Origin: Saksenaea vasiformis B4078
Taxonomy: Eukaryota > Mucoromycota > Mucoromycetes > Mucorales > Saksenaeaceae
Assembly (NCBI GenBank): GCA_000697055.1
Contig: JNDT01000523.1
Span: 1 to 19,236 of the forward strand
DNA length: 19,236 nucleotides
Direction of reading: 5' to 3'
The notes under the pieces were generated by a model that saw only the letters and a list, made by a program, of their open reading frames with translations, ran no database searches and was not told the DNA's origin. The translations under genes and the position numbers were made by a program. Below are positions 8,167-18,430 of this stretch, one piece after another; position 1 is the stretch's first letter; every line of letters starts with the position of its first letter.

Positions 8167-11025
8167 ATGCGGGAAAGCGAAGATAATGCGGCGTTCGTGG
8201 ATCTTAAATTAGATAGGCAAAGCGATTCAGCCGAAGCTGTTGACCTTTCGAGGAAACTGTCATCCTCCCACATCACCTACATCAGCTCAGAATCGGCCTC
8301 TCGCTCCTCTCCGTCTAACGCCTCTGCATCAAATGGCGATTCGAATACTAATTCGGCAGCGGATCGCATGTTAGATGAACTTCTCTCTGAGCCAACAAGC
8401 CAATCTAACAGTTCTAACACGTTTCCGGTTGGACTTTCAGAATCCAAATCTAACTCCTCTGTGAATTTGCAGTCGCCACCTCTCTCTTCTTTAAATGAGT
8501 CTACACAAGCAACACAATATGACCAGTTCTTTGAAGAAGTTTCACTAGATCTCCCGCGAGATTCGCAACAATTACCACAGGGATCGATCTCTAATGCTTC
8601 CAAGTTACTGAAGTTTATGCCCAGACGCACAGGGAGTTCGAGCACCTTCTCCGAATCACAGTCTGTCCGGCCAGCTCTGTCTATTAACGCTTCCGACGTG
8701 TCTGGCCCGTTCTACTCCATATCAGACGTACTAAATGATTCGCCTTCCACAGAAACCGCAGTAACAGCTGCAGCTGCAGCGGCGGCGGCGGCGGCAGCTG
8801 CCGGGAGAGATCAGAACAAGGAATTGACACATGCGGAAAGTAAATCGTCTGGAATAAATCAGCCCAATACAAGAGGAGCACGACGAAGCGTATATGAAGC
8901 ACCTGTCGTGGCTACTTCAGGTGGATCATCGGTTAAGATACTTAAGCGCCAGTCGAGGTAAATTAAACTACTCATCTTTGTTCTATTACCTTACGCAACA
9001 CCATCACTAGTCTGAATCCATTCAGTCGTTCAAAACCAATACACCAGAAACCGTCTACCCTTGAATCTGTCGTGTCTAAAACACGCCCAAGGTAATGAAA
9101 ATCATTTGAAGTAATTCTATTAAGACGGATATGTAGAATGCTCCCACCAAAAGACCCTCATGAAGAAAAAAAGCATTTGCAGCAACATGAAGCTATGATG
9201 AAGAAAGCGAAGAAATTAGGTAGGCGGAGATTAAGTTATTTTTGATACGTTTCCTTAATAAGGATGTAGAGGCAAAAAAAGCGAAGGAAAACCATCGGCG
9301 GAAAGAGGAGAAAGACAAGAAACTATCTCAGGCTATATATACGTGGGAACACGATATACTGCCACACTGGCAGACCAAGTAAGCATTCATTCATCGGAAC
9401 TGACTTTCAAGTCTTATAATGACCGTTCGTAAGAATCAAGGAAAAGAAAACGCAAGAGCTATGGAGTCAAGGGGTACCGCCAAGGTGTCGGAAACGTGTC
9501 TGGATGCTTGCAATAGGAAATGAATTGAAAATACCCAAAGGTAGGCTTTTTAAGTTGTCGTATACCCCTTAATACTAACTGTTTTAAGATGAGCTTGCAA
9601 ATTGCCTACGACGTGTGCCTCAAGGCCCAAGAGCTACCCAATATACTAGCCCAAATAGCCACCCGCTTGCATCCCCTGAAACAACCAGGCAAAAGCAGGC
9701 AATCTCTGCCGAAATTCGTGACGATAACGACGGCACAGAGAAGCAAGGATCCCATGTGGATTCAAACGAACTTCACAATAACGAACCAGATAGTACATAT
9801 TACAATTTTCGGCGGACACGGCGTACTAGCAGTCTCAACGTACTACAAGATGAAGAAAGAAGTTCGTCGGAAAGCGCTGATGATCCATTGTCTGTCTCGT
9901 CTGATGACAATGTATGCACTTATACATATGCGGGTAAAACGGAAGAAACTTTCGAACCTGAACTACGCACGGAACCGGCGAATGGGAGAAGGGCTATGGA
10001 ACTGCCTCCAGACGTATCCGTTGCACAATATAGCGATGTTATTAACGCAACAAATGACGTTGAAACCGAGGCGAAGGTAGACGATATCAAAGTGGATGAC
10101 GACGACGAAGATGACGAAGATGATGACGAAGACAGCAGTGCCATGAGAGAGTCAGAAGAGTATATCGATGTGAAGGATCCCAATGCCATCACATTCCTGG
10201 ATAAAGCGATTAATGAGGATATCTTAAGGACGTTGCCCAGTCTATGCGTCTTCCAGGTAATATACCATTTTAGATCAGCTGTGTACATTAGACTAAGTTG
10301 TTTAGCCCGATGGCCCATTGTTTGTATCACTTAGGAAAGTGCTACGTGCATATGTTGGATATCGAGGAAATATGGTTTATGTAAGTTTATTGACCTTTCT
10401 GTATTTGCCACGATCAAATTAAGTGTCAGTGTAGACGCGTGGTGCATCATTCCTTGCAGGAATGCTTCTATTGAACATGGGAACGCAAGATTCATTTACG
10501 ATGCTGGTGAATATAATTCATCGGAGTAGCGTTCTCTCCGCACTTTACAACAGTGATGAAATTCGTGTCAAAGGCTATTTCAAAATTTTTAACGTTATTT
10601 TCGCCGAAAATCTTCCCAAACTATACCTGCATTTCAAGAACCTGTCCTTAACGCCTGAGAACTACCTTCCCGACTGGTTCATGACTATCTTTTCATCTGT
10701 TATTCCACTTGAACTGTCTTCGAGGCTTTGGGATCTATTTTTACTCGAGGGCGATATTGTGCTCTTCAAGACAGGTCTCACTGTGCTGAAGTATGTCGAG
10801 CCGCTCCTGTGGGGTGGCAGTTTCGGCGAAACCGTCAAGACGCTCAATATGGGCTTCGTTGGTGAAGAACGTGGCGAAGAAGCGAAAGCTGCATTAGCCG
10901 TTAGCGGACAGGTGACAAAAGGTGAACAAGACCAATTTTTTGACGAGGTCATGGGGAAGAATGGAATCCAGCTGGATGAGACAAGATACAAACAGCTGGT
11001 TGAGGCGCACGTTTTGTCACGATAA
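8167..11025 (+). CDS. TBC-domain Rab GAP, TBC1D12/14-like
   Basis: TBC proteins usually speed GTP hydrolysis by Rab GTPases and act on membrane traffic; TBC1D12/14 relatives are linked to recycling endosomes and autophagy in animals. Exons: 8167-8957, 9026-9091 (or from 9011), 9137-9219, 9270-9378, 9434-9540, 9589-10256, 10306-10380, 10435-11025; 829 aa (834 with the upstream acceptor). The N-terminal 260 residues are Ser/Asn-rich and disordered, with a 12-Ala run (about 8767-8802). A Lys/Glu-rich helix (about 287-340) precedes the TBC domain, which starts at ELWSQGVPPRCRKRVW (about 357) and resumes with INEDILRTLPSL (593-604), LTPENYLPDW and LSSRLWDLFLLEGD. About 190 acidic, Ser-rich residues are inserted after the first TBC helices. 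The arginine finger IxxDxxR is present (I593, D596, R599); the YxQ glutamine finger reads Y633-T-R635. The ATG at 8167 is the first in frame; an upstream exon cannot be excluded. A TACTAAC branch site lies in the intron before 9589. Confidence 0.87.
8958..9025 (+). other. Intron with two in-frame acceptors (TBC gene)
   Basis: After the donor GTAAAT at 8958, AG acceptors at 9009-9010 and 9024-9025 are both usable and lie 15 nt apart, so either choice keeps the frame and adds or removes five residues. The shorter intron (53 nt) fits the local intron sizes better. Which one is used cannot be read from sequence alone. Confidence 0.45.
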
Positions 11026-11375
11026 ACTTATTCCCTGTGCCTTTTTTTTTTGTTTTTGTTTTTATTTGCGCTTCTGGATAATAGTTCTATGTGTATGTTT
11101 CCCAAATAACAATAATCACTTTTAAGTATTCGCTCTGCATTTAGGAGGTGAGAAAAGGATGGGTATGAGCAAGACAAAACAAGTTGATATTGTTTATTGA
11201 CACAAATGACGAGATCGAAGTCGCTGTTGCTAAACATCAGATCTTCACATTTTCTTTGAGAAATTAAGCAATGGAAAGGAAGGTACAAACAAGGGTTTAA
11301 GGAACTGGACGATACCGCGGTGATGGATCACGTAATTGACGTAGGTATATGCTTTTTTTGATAGAGCCCATTAGA
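11026..11375. other. Convergent 3' regions of the TBC and CLA4 genes
   Basis: The two genes run toward each other with 350 nt between stop codons. A T-rich stretch (about 11042-11066) follows the TBC stop. No protein motif is seen in the small open frames here, so I read the interval as the two 3' UTRs and polyadenylation sites. Confidence 0.65.
11193..11198 (-). promoter_or_regulatory. Candidate poly(A) signal for the CLA4 gene
   Basis: AATAAA reads on the minus strand about 180 nt after the kinase stop codon. Position and sequence fit a polyadenylation signal; use is inferred. Confidence 0.4.
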
Positions 11376-14066
11376 TTAAGATTTATCAGTTTTGAATTTA
11401 AGCAGAGGCGCCAGCTGTTCCAAAGGACCTGCCTTCTTGAGGAAGTCATGCTAATATAGAAACGCATATGAGCTAAAAGCGTTCCACTGATCGGCCATAT
11501 CTATCTTACCTCTAGCAGTTCTCCTGCTGTGGCTCTTGACCTGACATCCACACAAAGACAGACAGCCAAAAATCCTTTGAGTTCACGCGACAGTTTCTCG
11601 GGGTTTTTGAGAGTAGGTGTGCCATGAGTGGCAATCAAATAAAGTGCCTTCAATGGTTCTTCATCCAAGTACGGTGGTTCGTTTTCGATCATCTCAATGG
11701 CCATAATACCAAGCGACCAAATATCTACCTTTGCGCCATATTCCTTTTGTTTCACCACCTCAGGTGCCATCTAAACGTTGGAATGGTAAGCAGCTGAAGA
11801 CGATGTCCAGGCATTAGGTATTTACCCAGTAAGGCGTTCCGACCATGGTGGCACGTTTGCTTCTTTGATCCGTCAATTTGGCACAGAAACCAAAATCACT
11901 GATTTTCACTTGGCCATGGGCATTCAATAGGATATTGTCTGATTTGATATCGCGATGAATGATGTTTTGGGAGTGCAAATGGTGCAAGCCAGCTGTTGTT
12001 TCAAGACAAACTCTTGCGATCTGCTGCTCGGTCATCGTATTATTATCAATGACGTCAGTAAGTGCACCACCCTCCATGTATTCCATCACCACCCAAAGAT
12101 CGGTGTTCTTCACCAGGAAAGAGTCGAGATAGTTGACAATATTGGGGTGCTGTGACTCCTTCATGACTAGAATCTCGTTGACGATGAGCTCCTTACGAGG
12201 CTGGTGCGTCAGATCCATCTGTTTAATAGCAACTAGAACGTTGGTTGCCAGGGACCTAGCTCTGTAGACAGAACCTGACGCACTGAGGAAAGGCACCAGT
12301 AAGTGTAAGTGGAACATATACGATAGTTATATATACATACCCCTGACCAACTCTTTGTAGTCTCTTGTACAATTCGTTGGGATCTCCCCGAGTAACAACA
12401 GATCCTGAGCATAGGGTCAGTACCGATCAAATCGCTCAATGTTGTGATACATACGTAGCTTGTCCATGATCTGTGCTTCTGTCATTGTGCTGATTCTCTG
12501 TTCTACCTTCTTCTTTGGCGTGGATACTTGGACCTCAGCCTTTTCTCTTTCTCGCTCGCGCAACTGGCGCTCACGCTCTCTTTCACGCTGCAGACGTTCA
12601 CGTTCCTTCTCACGTTCGCGTTCTTTCTGGCGTTCACGCTCTCTCTCACGCTCCCGTTGCCTTTCTTTCTCGCGTTCTCTCTCGCGACGTTCGCGCTCAC
12701 GTTCGCGCTCACGCATTTCACGTTCCTGCTTCTCACGTTCGTACAATGCACGATCATCGTAGGAAGAAGCACTGTTGCCACGGGTAGGGGTGCGTTGGGA
12801 TGGTGCGATTCCGTGCGATCTCGAGGGTTCCGGTCGTGGATACTGCGCACGGACTGGGCTTACATCGCGGGGCGAACGTGGATGCAGACCCTAAAGACAT
12901 TATGTTATTCTATTAAACGTTAATGAAGCGTTTCAATCCCTTACTGGTGAAGGAGGGGCTCGATGACCAGGAGAGTGAGGACTTGGTGAATCGAGAGTAT
13001 TTGGTGAACGTGGTGGGGAAAGTTTTGGTGGTAATTTCCGGTCCTATCGTCATGGATGAATACCAAGGCAAGGTAAGAACGTCAGAAAATCATACCGGTT
13101 TGCCAACTGACAGCTCATCCATCATGCCATTTAGATTTCTCTCCGGTGTTTGGTTACCGTTTGCCGATGGTGGTGGAGGAGCTGGTCGATGAGCAGTAGC
13201 ACTAGCTGCCGGGGAGGTTATGTTGTCTCGAATGAGCGCAGCCCATCTATCATCACTCATGCGTTCCACTGCTCCTTGAAGGTTAGAAGATCCATATTCT
13301 TCTGCTTCCCGTTTGGTCTGTTCTGTGTAAAACTCCAAGACATCCAACACAGCCTGCGGGTTCTTGGCAGCATCCTCCGCAGTAATGGCTGATCCTTTGA
13401 GCAGTTTTGTCCATTGGTCAGGCAGGCCCTAGTAGATGATAAAATCCGTTATCTGAAGCCTGTCAACGGGCAAGATTGCTACTTACGGTGAACGCCCCCG
13501 TGTTGGGGTCGAAACCAACGTGCACCTCGTGGACAAAATTTGTCGGACCTGAAGCGCCGACCGGAGATCGCTTTTCGCATAAGTGAGTAATGATAAAAAG
13601 TTGTAGAACGTTCGCACACGTGTCATCTTCTTTCTAATGACAGAAGTTGTACTCACATTGTATATTTCATCCATCCATGAATAGAGTTCTTCGTCATTTT
13701 TGCATGCAATGTAATATGTTTTATCGGTGGTGGCTGTCTCGAAACAGTACGGTTTAAGATCAGTACGTGTGACAGACGTAATATTCTTTAGAAAGACCAA
13801 TGCAACGCATTGGCCCGATTGCTACAATGTGGAAAAAGAAAAAAGAACTGATTAATGATTGTTCTGCCATCCTATCTTATCTGTGCGCTTAGCGAAAAGT
13901 GAAACGAAAAGCTTGGAGTTTGATATCGAAAATAAGATGGTACCTCATTTCTATGGAACGTCAAAGCCTGATCTCGCAAAACGCAGTAACGTTTGGACCA
14001 TATCCAGGCACGAAGTCCATCTTCCTTGACGGATAAATACCCTTCCTTGATGATTTCGGTGGTCAT
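11376..14066 (-). CDS. CLA4: Cla4-type p21-activated protein kinase (PH-CRIB-kinase)
   Basis: Cla4-class PAKs bind active Cdc42/Rac and phosphorylate septin, actin and polarity targets at the membrane. Exons on the minus strand: 14066-13944, 13821-13657, 13570-13487, 13428-13096, 13043-12945, 12890-12455, 12404-12341, 12282-11826, 11770-11510, 11450-11376; all phases agree and give 698 aa. PH domain at 1-96 ([18 protein letters not shown] to SWMDEIYN); CRIB from about 103 ([15 protein letters not shown]) with GLPDQW following; Pro-rich linkers (PAPPPPS); an Arg/Glu-repeat helix at 319-385; kinase about 427-680. Kinase motifs: GQGASGSVY (433-441), catalytic Lys455, HRDIKSDN with Asp546, DFG 564-566, activation loop [11 protein letters not shown], then MAPEVV. 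FGFCAKL and the N-terminal PH domain favour Cla4 over Ste20. ATG 14066 begins directly before the PH strand. Introns are 50-59 nt except the first (122 nt) and second (86 nt). A TATA-like TTTATATATA lies near 14190-14200 on this strand. Confidence 0.95.
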
Positions 14067-15361
14067 GTAGGGTTGGTCGTCAATATGTGCACAATAAATA
14101 AGAAAAGGCCGTTATGGTAGTGTGATGGGAGCTCGAAATCGATCGAAGCACACTATTCAGATGAGAAAGGCTATTTGAATATTCTGAAACGTATATATAA
14201 ATGGCAAGAGCGAAATGCCAGTAGATGATGATTTAGTTGGATGGACTGTGGAGCTCGAGGGAGGAAGAGACAAGAAAAAGGGGGTTGACGTATGAACTCC
14301 CCTTTTGATGTACTGTACCACTAAGTAGTAGACGCGTGTAACATTGGCACGATGTCTGGCAGTGAAATTGCATCTAAATGAAGTGCCCCTCCTTACGCAC
14401 CAGCTGTCAACAATCATACAATAATTCTGATTCGCCGAATAAGATGAGCCCATACATCAATGAATTCCGGGTCTTCGTCATTTTAATCAATGCGGAATGA
14501 TCGTCGACCGTCTAACTCAGATGATTTGCGGGGGTGTCCAGCTCTCTCTCTGATTCATACCTTTTATGGTGTATGACGATATTTGACGGTGCTTTGCACT
14601 GACAGTGCGATCAGCATGTACAGAAAGATGCACAGACGCAGGAGACTGTTTGCAATTCAGCATAAGACAACAGTTACTGTAATTCATGGAAATGCGGCCA
14701 GTTCGTACATAAACTTGAATAGTGAGCACCGTACCTATCTATTTAAATTTTTATTTCACCAAATACATGATACTTTGCTTTGAACATGTCTTCCTTTTTA
14801 GCATCTAATTCCTTTTCTAGAAAAATCGCGTTCTCTTTTAATCTAACAAAAGAAGCTTATTCAATTTAGCAGTAGGTCGTACAAATGAAATTTTTCTACA
14901 TTAATGATTCATAAAAATTTAGAATTGGATGCTGTGTACTGAGATCGACAGTGTCAACGAAAGTAAGCTCATTGTGTGTGTAGTTTTAGGTTTATTTTTG
15001 ACAAGGTCGAATTCTAAATGTTCATTGTACAGCTTGTATTAATGGAAAACGGGCAAGCTTGCATCGGCAACTTTGGTAACACCATCTGGGACCCGAAGAT
15101 TTTGATTAATGTATCATCGGTTGCGAAATTATTATTTACTATTTATTGAACAATTTCTTACACTACTCTAAACAAATTACACGTCCATGAAGAGCCAAGT
15201 TTGCGCTGAGAGAAAATAAAATACACGGTCATTAGTTAATGCACTGGCAACAAAATCATTCGTCTACTTACATCAACTTGGCCCTCAGTGGACGCATAAT
15301 TTATTGGAGTAGAACAAAAGATTGTTCACGGTTAGTAAATGAGAGGTGCTTTGATGTCAGT
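14067..15361. other. CLA4 upstream region and intergenic DNA
   Basis: The first few hundred bases should contain the CLA4 promoter and 5' leader on the minus strand. The open frames at 14157-14453, 14517-14729 and 14583-14783 show no family motif. A 13-nt perfect palindrome GCACTGACAGTGC lies at 14596-14608 and could be a protein-binding site. Beyond this I see AT-rich DNA without a recognisable feature. Confidence 0.5.
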
Positions 15362-15880
15362 TCACTTACCCCGAAGATAATCCTGTATAACGGGATCTGC
15401 CTCGCACCCTGGGCAGGTGGGAGCGTCGTTGAAGATTATCTGGCATTACGACCGGTGGTGATTGCACCTGCAGACGACTTGAAGCGATGCAGCGTCCAGC
15501 GGTCTATTGTACAAGATGAATGATGCCGAGCGCGGCAATATTTATTTTACTTACTTAGGGGATAGGTAAAAGCGCCACCACAGCCGAGACGGTTCGAGAT
15601 AGGGGTCATACAGGCTAAACGATAGATAAAAAGACATGAATGACCTTTATACGTAATGAAGAATTGATATCCTTACCGTCCCTTAAATATGGGTCATTTT
15701 GGGTGAAACATTTTCCTTCTCGTGAAAGATTCGTACTGCTTCCGATGGGAAGGTCATCACTGGAGCACTCCAATGCAAAGCTCAGGTCACCCAGGCACAA
15801 ACTATTTCTGGGATTAACGCAAAATGAACCACTTCTCAGCGCCAAGTCGTATCACTTTCCAGCGCAAAGTTTATTCAACT
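15362..15880 (-). repeat. Dispersed repeat, copy B (gene-like on the minus strand)
   Basis: This copy aligns with 7090-7790. On the minus strand it holds an open exon from ATG 15845 to 15677 (begins MALRSGSFCVNPRN, ends DPYLRD), a GT donor at 15676, an AG acceptor ending at 15615, a GTAAGT donor at 15554, an acceptor ending at 15504 and a further GTAAGT donor at 15369. The segment below 15503 translates as RWTLHRFKSSAGAITTGR and then meets TAA. The split pattern looks like a small spliced gene family, but the stop and the divergence suggest decay. I do not recognise the encoded protein and assign no function. Confidence 0.65.
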
Positions 15881-17590
15881 TGAACGTAAAAGGACACCTA
15901 GCTTACGCAAACACTTGTTTTAATAATTTCGCCCTCATTCTTTTTTTAATCCTCCGTTATTTCTACCCTTATTCCGTACTCCCTTTTCTAAGCTGCGCCT
16001 GTGCAATTATATATTGAGCTTGCTTCACTTATTTTCAATTTTCGACCTCCCTTTCTAATTGTTCAATTAGCGGAGGACTACCGCACTATGCATCTACTTC
16101 GTCACACCTTGTCTTCAAAGTCACTGTAGAACTGTTCGTACATTGATCAGACAGAATAAACAAAACCATATACAGCCTTCGCGATCTTTAGATTGTGCCG
16201 TCTTTTTATTTAAGGATTGAAAGCGCTTTGCCATCTTACCATATCTCCTATAGGTTACTCGGTATGAAATGAAAGTATAAAGTTCCCGGCAAGGTAACAA
16301 AGAAAAAGAAAAGTAGAGGAGTGGCCCAACCGCGTGTTCCATCAGTCTATGGAACAGTAACGTCCATCGCATCAATTTACCCTCCTTTTTTCCTCTTTTC
16401 TTAGCTGGTCCCATTGATCATCTACACCTGCTTCTTTATCTACTTTTCGTAATGTCAACAGCACCCCCAGTAATATATTAAAAAGGAATTTGAAGACAAG
16501 TTGGAAAAAGGACCTATCTTACATTTCAACTCATCGTATGGGTCAAGCGTTGTGTTGTGTCCAAACAACTCAATGCTACACAACAGTTCCTAATAAGTGT
16601 ATCCCACATCACTCCGCTGAATTCGGTTATCTAGAGGGATCTTTAGTAAAATAGTTCCTCGTTCTTTTTCACAAGAATAGAACAGTACACCGAGTCTCAC
16701 GAACTTCAACGTTTCGACTTAGTAGATAACCGACATAACACGTTGAGAAGCGACAATTTTCCTCATCGTTCAAAAATATGCGGAACGGGAAAGTGACGAG
16801 TTCAGGAGAAGGACAACAAGAAGCTTCGATCGATGCGATTTCAATAACGCCATTCTGGAAGAAGACAGCATCGGCGAGGAAGGCCAGATATGCCGGAAGC
16901 TTTTATAATGCAAGGCGCTCTACAGTGCCCAAGAAACAATCAGTATCAAGTGCAGCATCATGTCTGTTAGTTATCATCAAGAAATCACCGTTGTTACGCT
17001 GTATTATTGACTTGTCGATATAAATGGATATGGTTCCAGGTAGTATCTACGCGTAAACTTGATGACAGAAATAGCTGGTAAAATATAGAAAAATGTAGCT
17101 TCGGTAGATAAAAAAGAGTTCGGTTTGTGTGAGCACCAGGTGTGGGTTTGAGTCAAATACCAAGACTTGGGTAAGCGGTAAAGCTTAAAGAAAGGGAAAA
17201 AAAAAAAGATAAAGTAGAGTAACTGTTGTCTGGATCGACAATATATAAAGAGATCTGTTTGAAAAAGAGTATGATCGTTAGTAAAATCGTTGGTATGGTT
17301 ACCTTTGATCTCGTATTGATTCTATCAATTAGAGATGTATGGAGATGAAATAGAGATATTTCTCGGGTGATCAGTGAATTGTATCGGAAGAAATATAGGA
17401 TTTCGGTAAAAGGAAGAGAAAATGTAAAAGAAAACGTAAAAGAAGATGGGGTATTTATACAAGATAGATCGATACAAAAAGGGAATAAAGATTGGGAGAG
17501 ATAGAAAAACTAAATGCTTGCTTTTCAGTAAATCTAAGGTACTTCGTTTTTGGTAATCCTGAGGTGCTTCGTTTTTTATTTACCCGGGTT
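15881..17590. other. Gene-poor AT-rich region
   Basis: No protein family, tRNA or rRNA is apparent on either strand. A minus-strand open frame (16414-16121) starts with a Lys-rich stretch but has no recognisable motif and no consistent intron continuation. A+T-rich purine tracts occur at about 17190-17520. One small plus-strand ORF is listed separately. Confidence 0.5.
16778..17023 (+). CDS. Small hypothetical ORF (81 aa), doubtful
   Basis: The frame starts with ATG in an A-rich context (AAAAATATGC) and runs 81 codons. The N-terminal 50 residues are basic and Ser-rich (PFWKKTASARKARYAGS), the last 20 hydrophobic (CLLVIIKK...LLRCIIDL), but no family is recognised. The preceding 100 nt resemble a fungal leader. 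Length and lack of motif make a chance ORF, or the first exon of an unrecognised spliced gene, equally possible. Confidence 0.2.
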   Translation: MRNGKVTSSGEGQQEASIDAISITPFWKKTASARKARYAGSFYNARRSTVPKKQSVSSAASCLLVIIKKSPLLRCIIDLSI

Positions 17591-17615
17591 GCTATGAAAG
17601 CTTTTCTTTCATAGC
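17591..17615. repeat. Perfect 10-bp hairpin
   Basis: GCTATGAAAG (17591-17600) and CTTTCATAGC (17606-17615) pair perfectly around a 5-nt CTTTT loop. Just upstream, the word GGT(A/G)CTTCGTTTTT occurs twice (about 17538 and 17562). No adjacent gene is recognised, so a terminator role is only a possibility. Confidence 0.6.
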
Positions 17616-17879
17616 GGTTGAGAGCATGTCATCAGCGGTCTTCAATTTGTATGGCGGCAATCGTTCTGTCTGTATTCTCTGGTAGTTTCTTCATGCGCGC
17701 TGTACTTTTGTTATTCCGATCCTTATTATTCCTTCTGTTAATACATATGCGATGACAAAAACAAAGGTAAGAGAATAGAGAAATAAAGCAGATAAAACTA
17801 AAATAGATATTCACAATGGTGTTTTTGATAAAAAAAAAAGTAACAAGTGAGATTGTCTTAGAGCGAAAAAATAGCACTT

Positions 17880-18430
17880 CACATCGTTCTTTTTTTTTTC
17901 AGCGCCATTCTTTTCTTCGGTGCCCTCCTTTTCTTCAGTGCACTTCGTTTTTTCACTGCTGTTCATTTTTCTCATTACCGTTCTCTTTTTCATTATTGTT
18001 CTTTTTCTCATTACCGTTCTTTTTCTCATTACTGTTCTTTTTCTCATTACTGTTCTTTTTCTCATTACCGTTCTTTTTCTCATTACTGCTCTTTTTCTCA
18101 TTACCATTCCTTTTTTCATTGCCATTCTTTTCTTTAGTGTCCTTCTTTTTTTCAGTGTACTTCATTTGTCATTGTCATTCTTTTTGTCATTGCTGTTTTT
18201 TTTGTTATTACCATTCTGTTTGTCAGTCATTCTTTTTCTCATTGTCATTCTTTTTCTCATTGTCATTCTTTTTTGCTGCCATTCTTTGTCACTGCTGTTC
18301 TTTTTTTTTACTACTGCTCTTTTTCTTATTGCCATGCTTTTTTGCTATTATCTCTTTTTTGCTGCTATCTCTTTTTTATTGTCATTCTTTTTGGCTTTTT
18401 CTCTTTATTACTGCTAATTTTTTTTACTGT
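17880..18430. repeat. 18-nt minisatellite grading into degenerate pyrimidine repeats
   Basis: On the plus strand the unit GTTCTTTTTCTCATTACC (with C/T and A/T variants) repeats head to tail from about 17960 to 18115, then decays into TTCTTTTT/CATTG/GCTG words to about 18430. Because 18 is a multiple of 3 and the unit lacks stops in several frames, long open frames appear on both strands: Phe/Leu/Ser-rich on plus, NEKKNG-like on minus. I treat these as by-products of the repeat rather than genes. Confidence 0.8.

Noticed and set aside
8277..8902. Minus-strand frames opposite the TBC N-terminus
   Set aside because: They are antisense to Ser/Asn- and Ala-rich coding sequence; compositional shadows.
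12460..12923. Plus-strand RSRSR/Leu-rich frames opposite Cla4
   Set aside because: They arise from the GAG/CGT repeat encoding the Arg/Glu helix; the minus-strand kinase reading is unambiguous.
16121..16414. 97-codon minus-strand frame starting MGPAKKRGKK
   Set aside because: Only the first dozen residues look protein-like; the rest has no motif and no in-phase intron gives a sensible continuation.
17955..18130. Possible CRISPR-like array
   Set aside because: Units are contiguous 18-nt tandem repeats without spacers, in a eukaryotic context.
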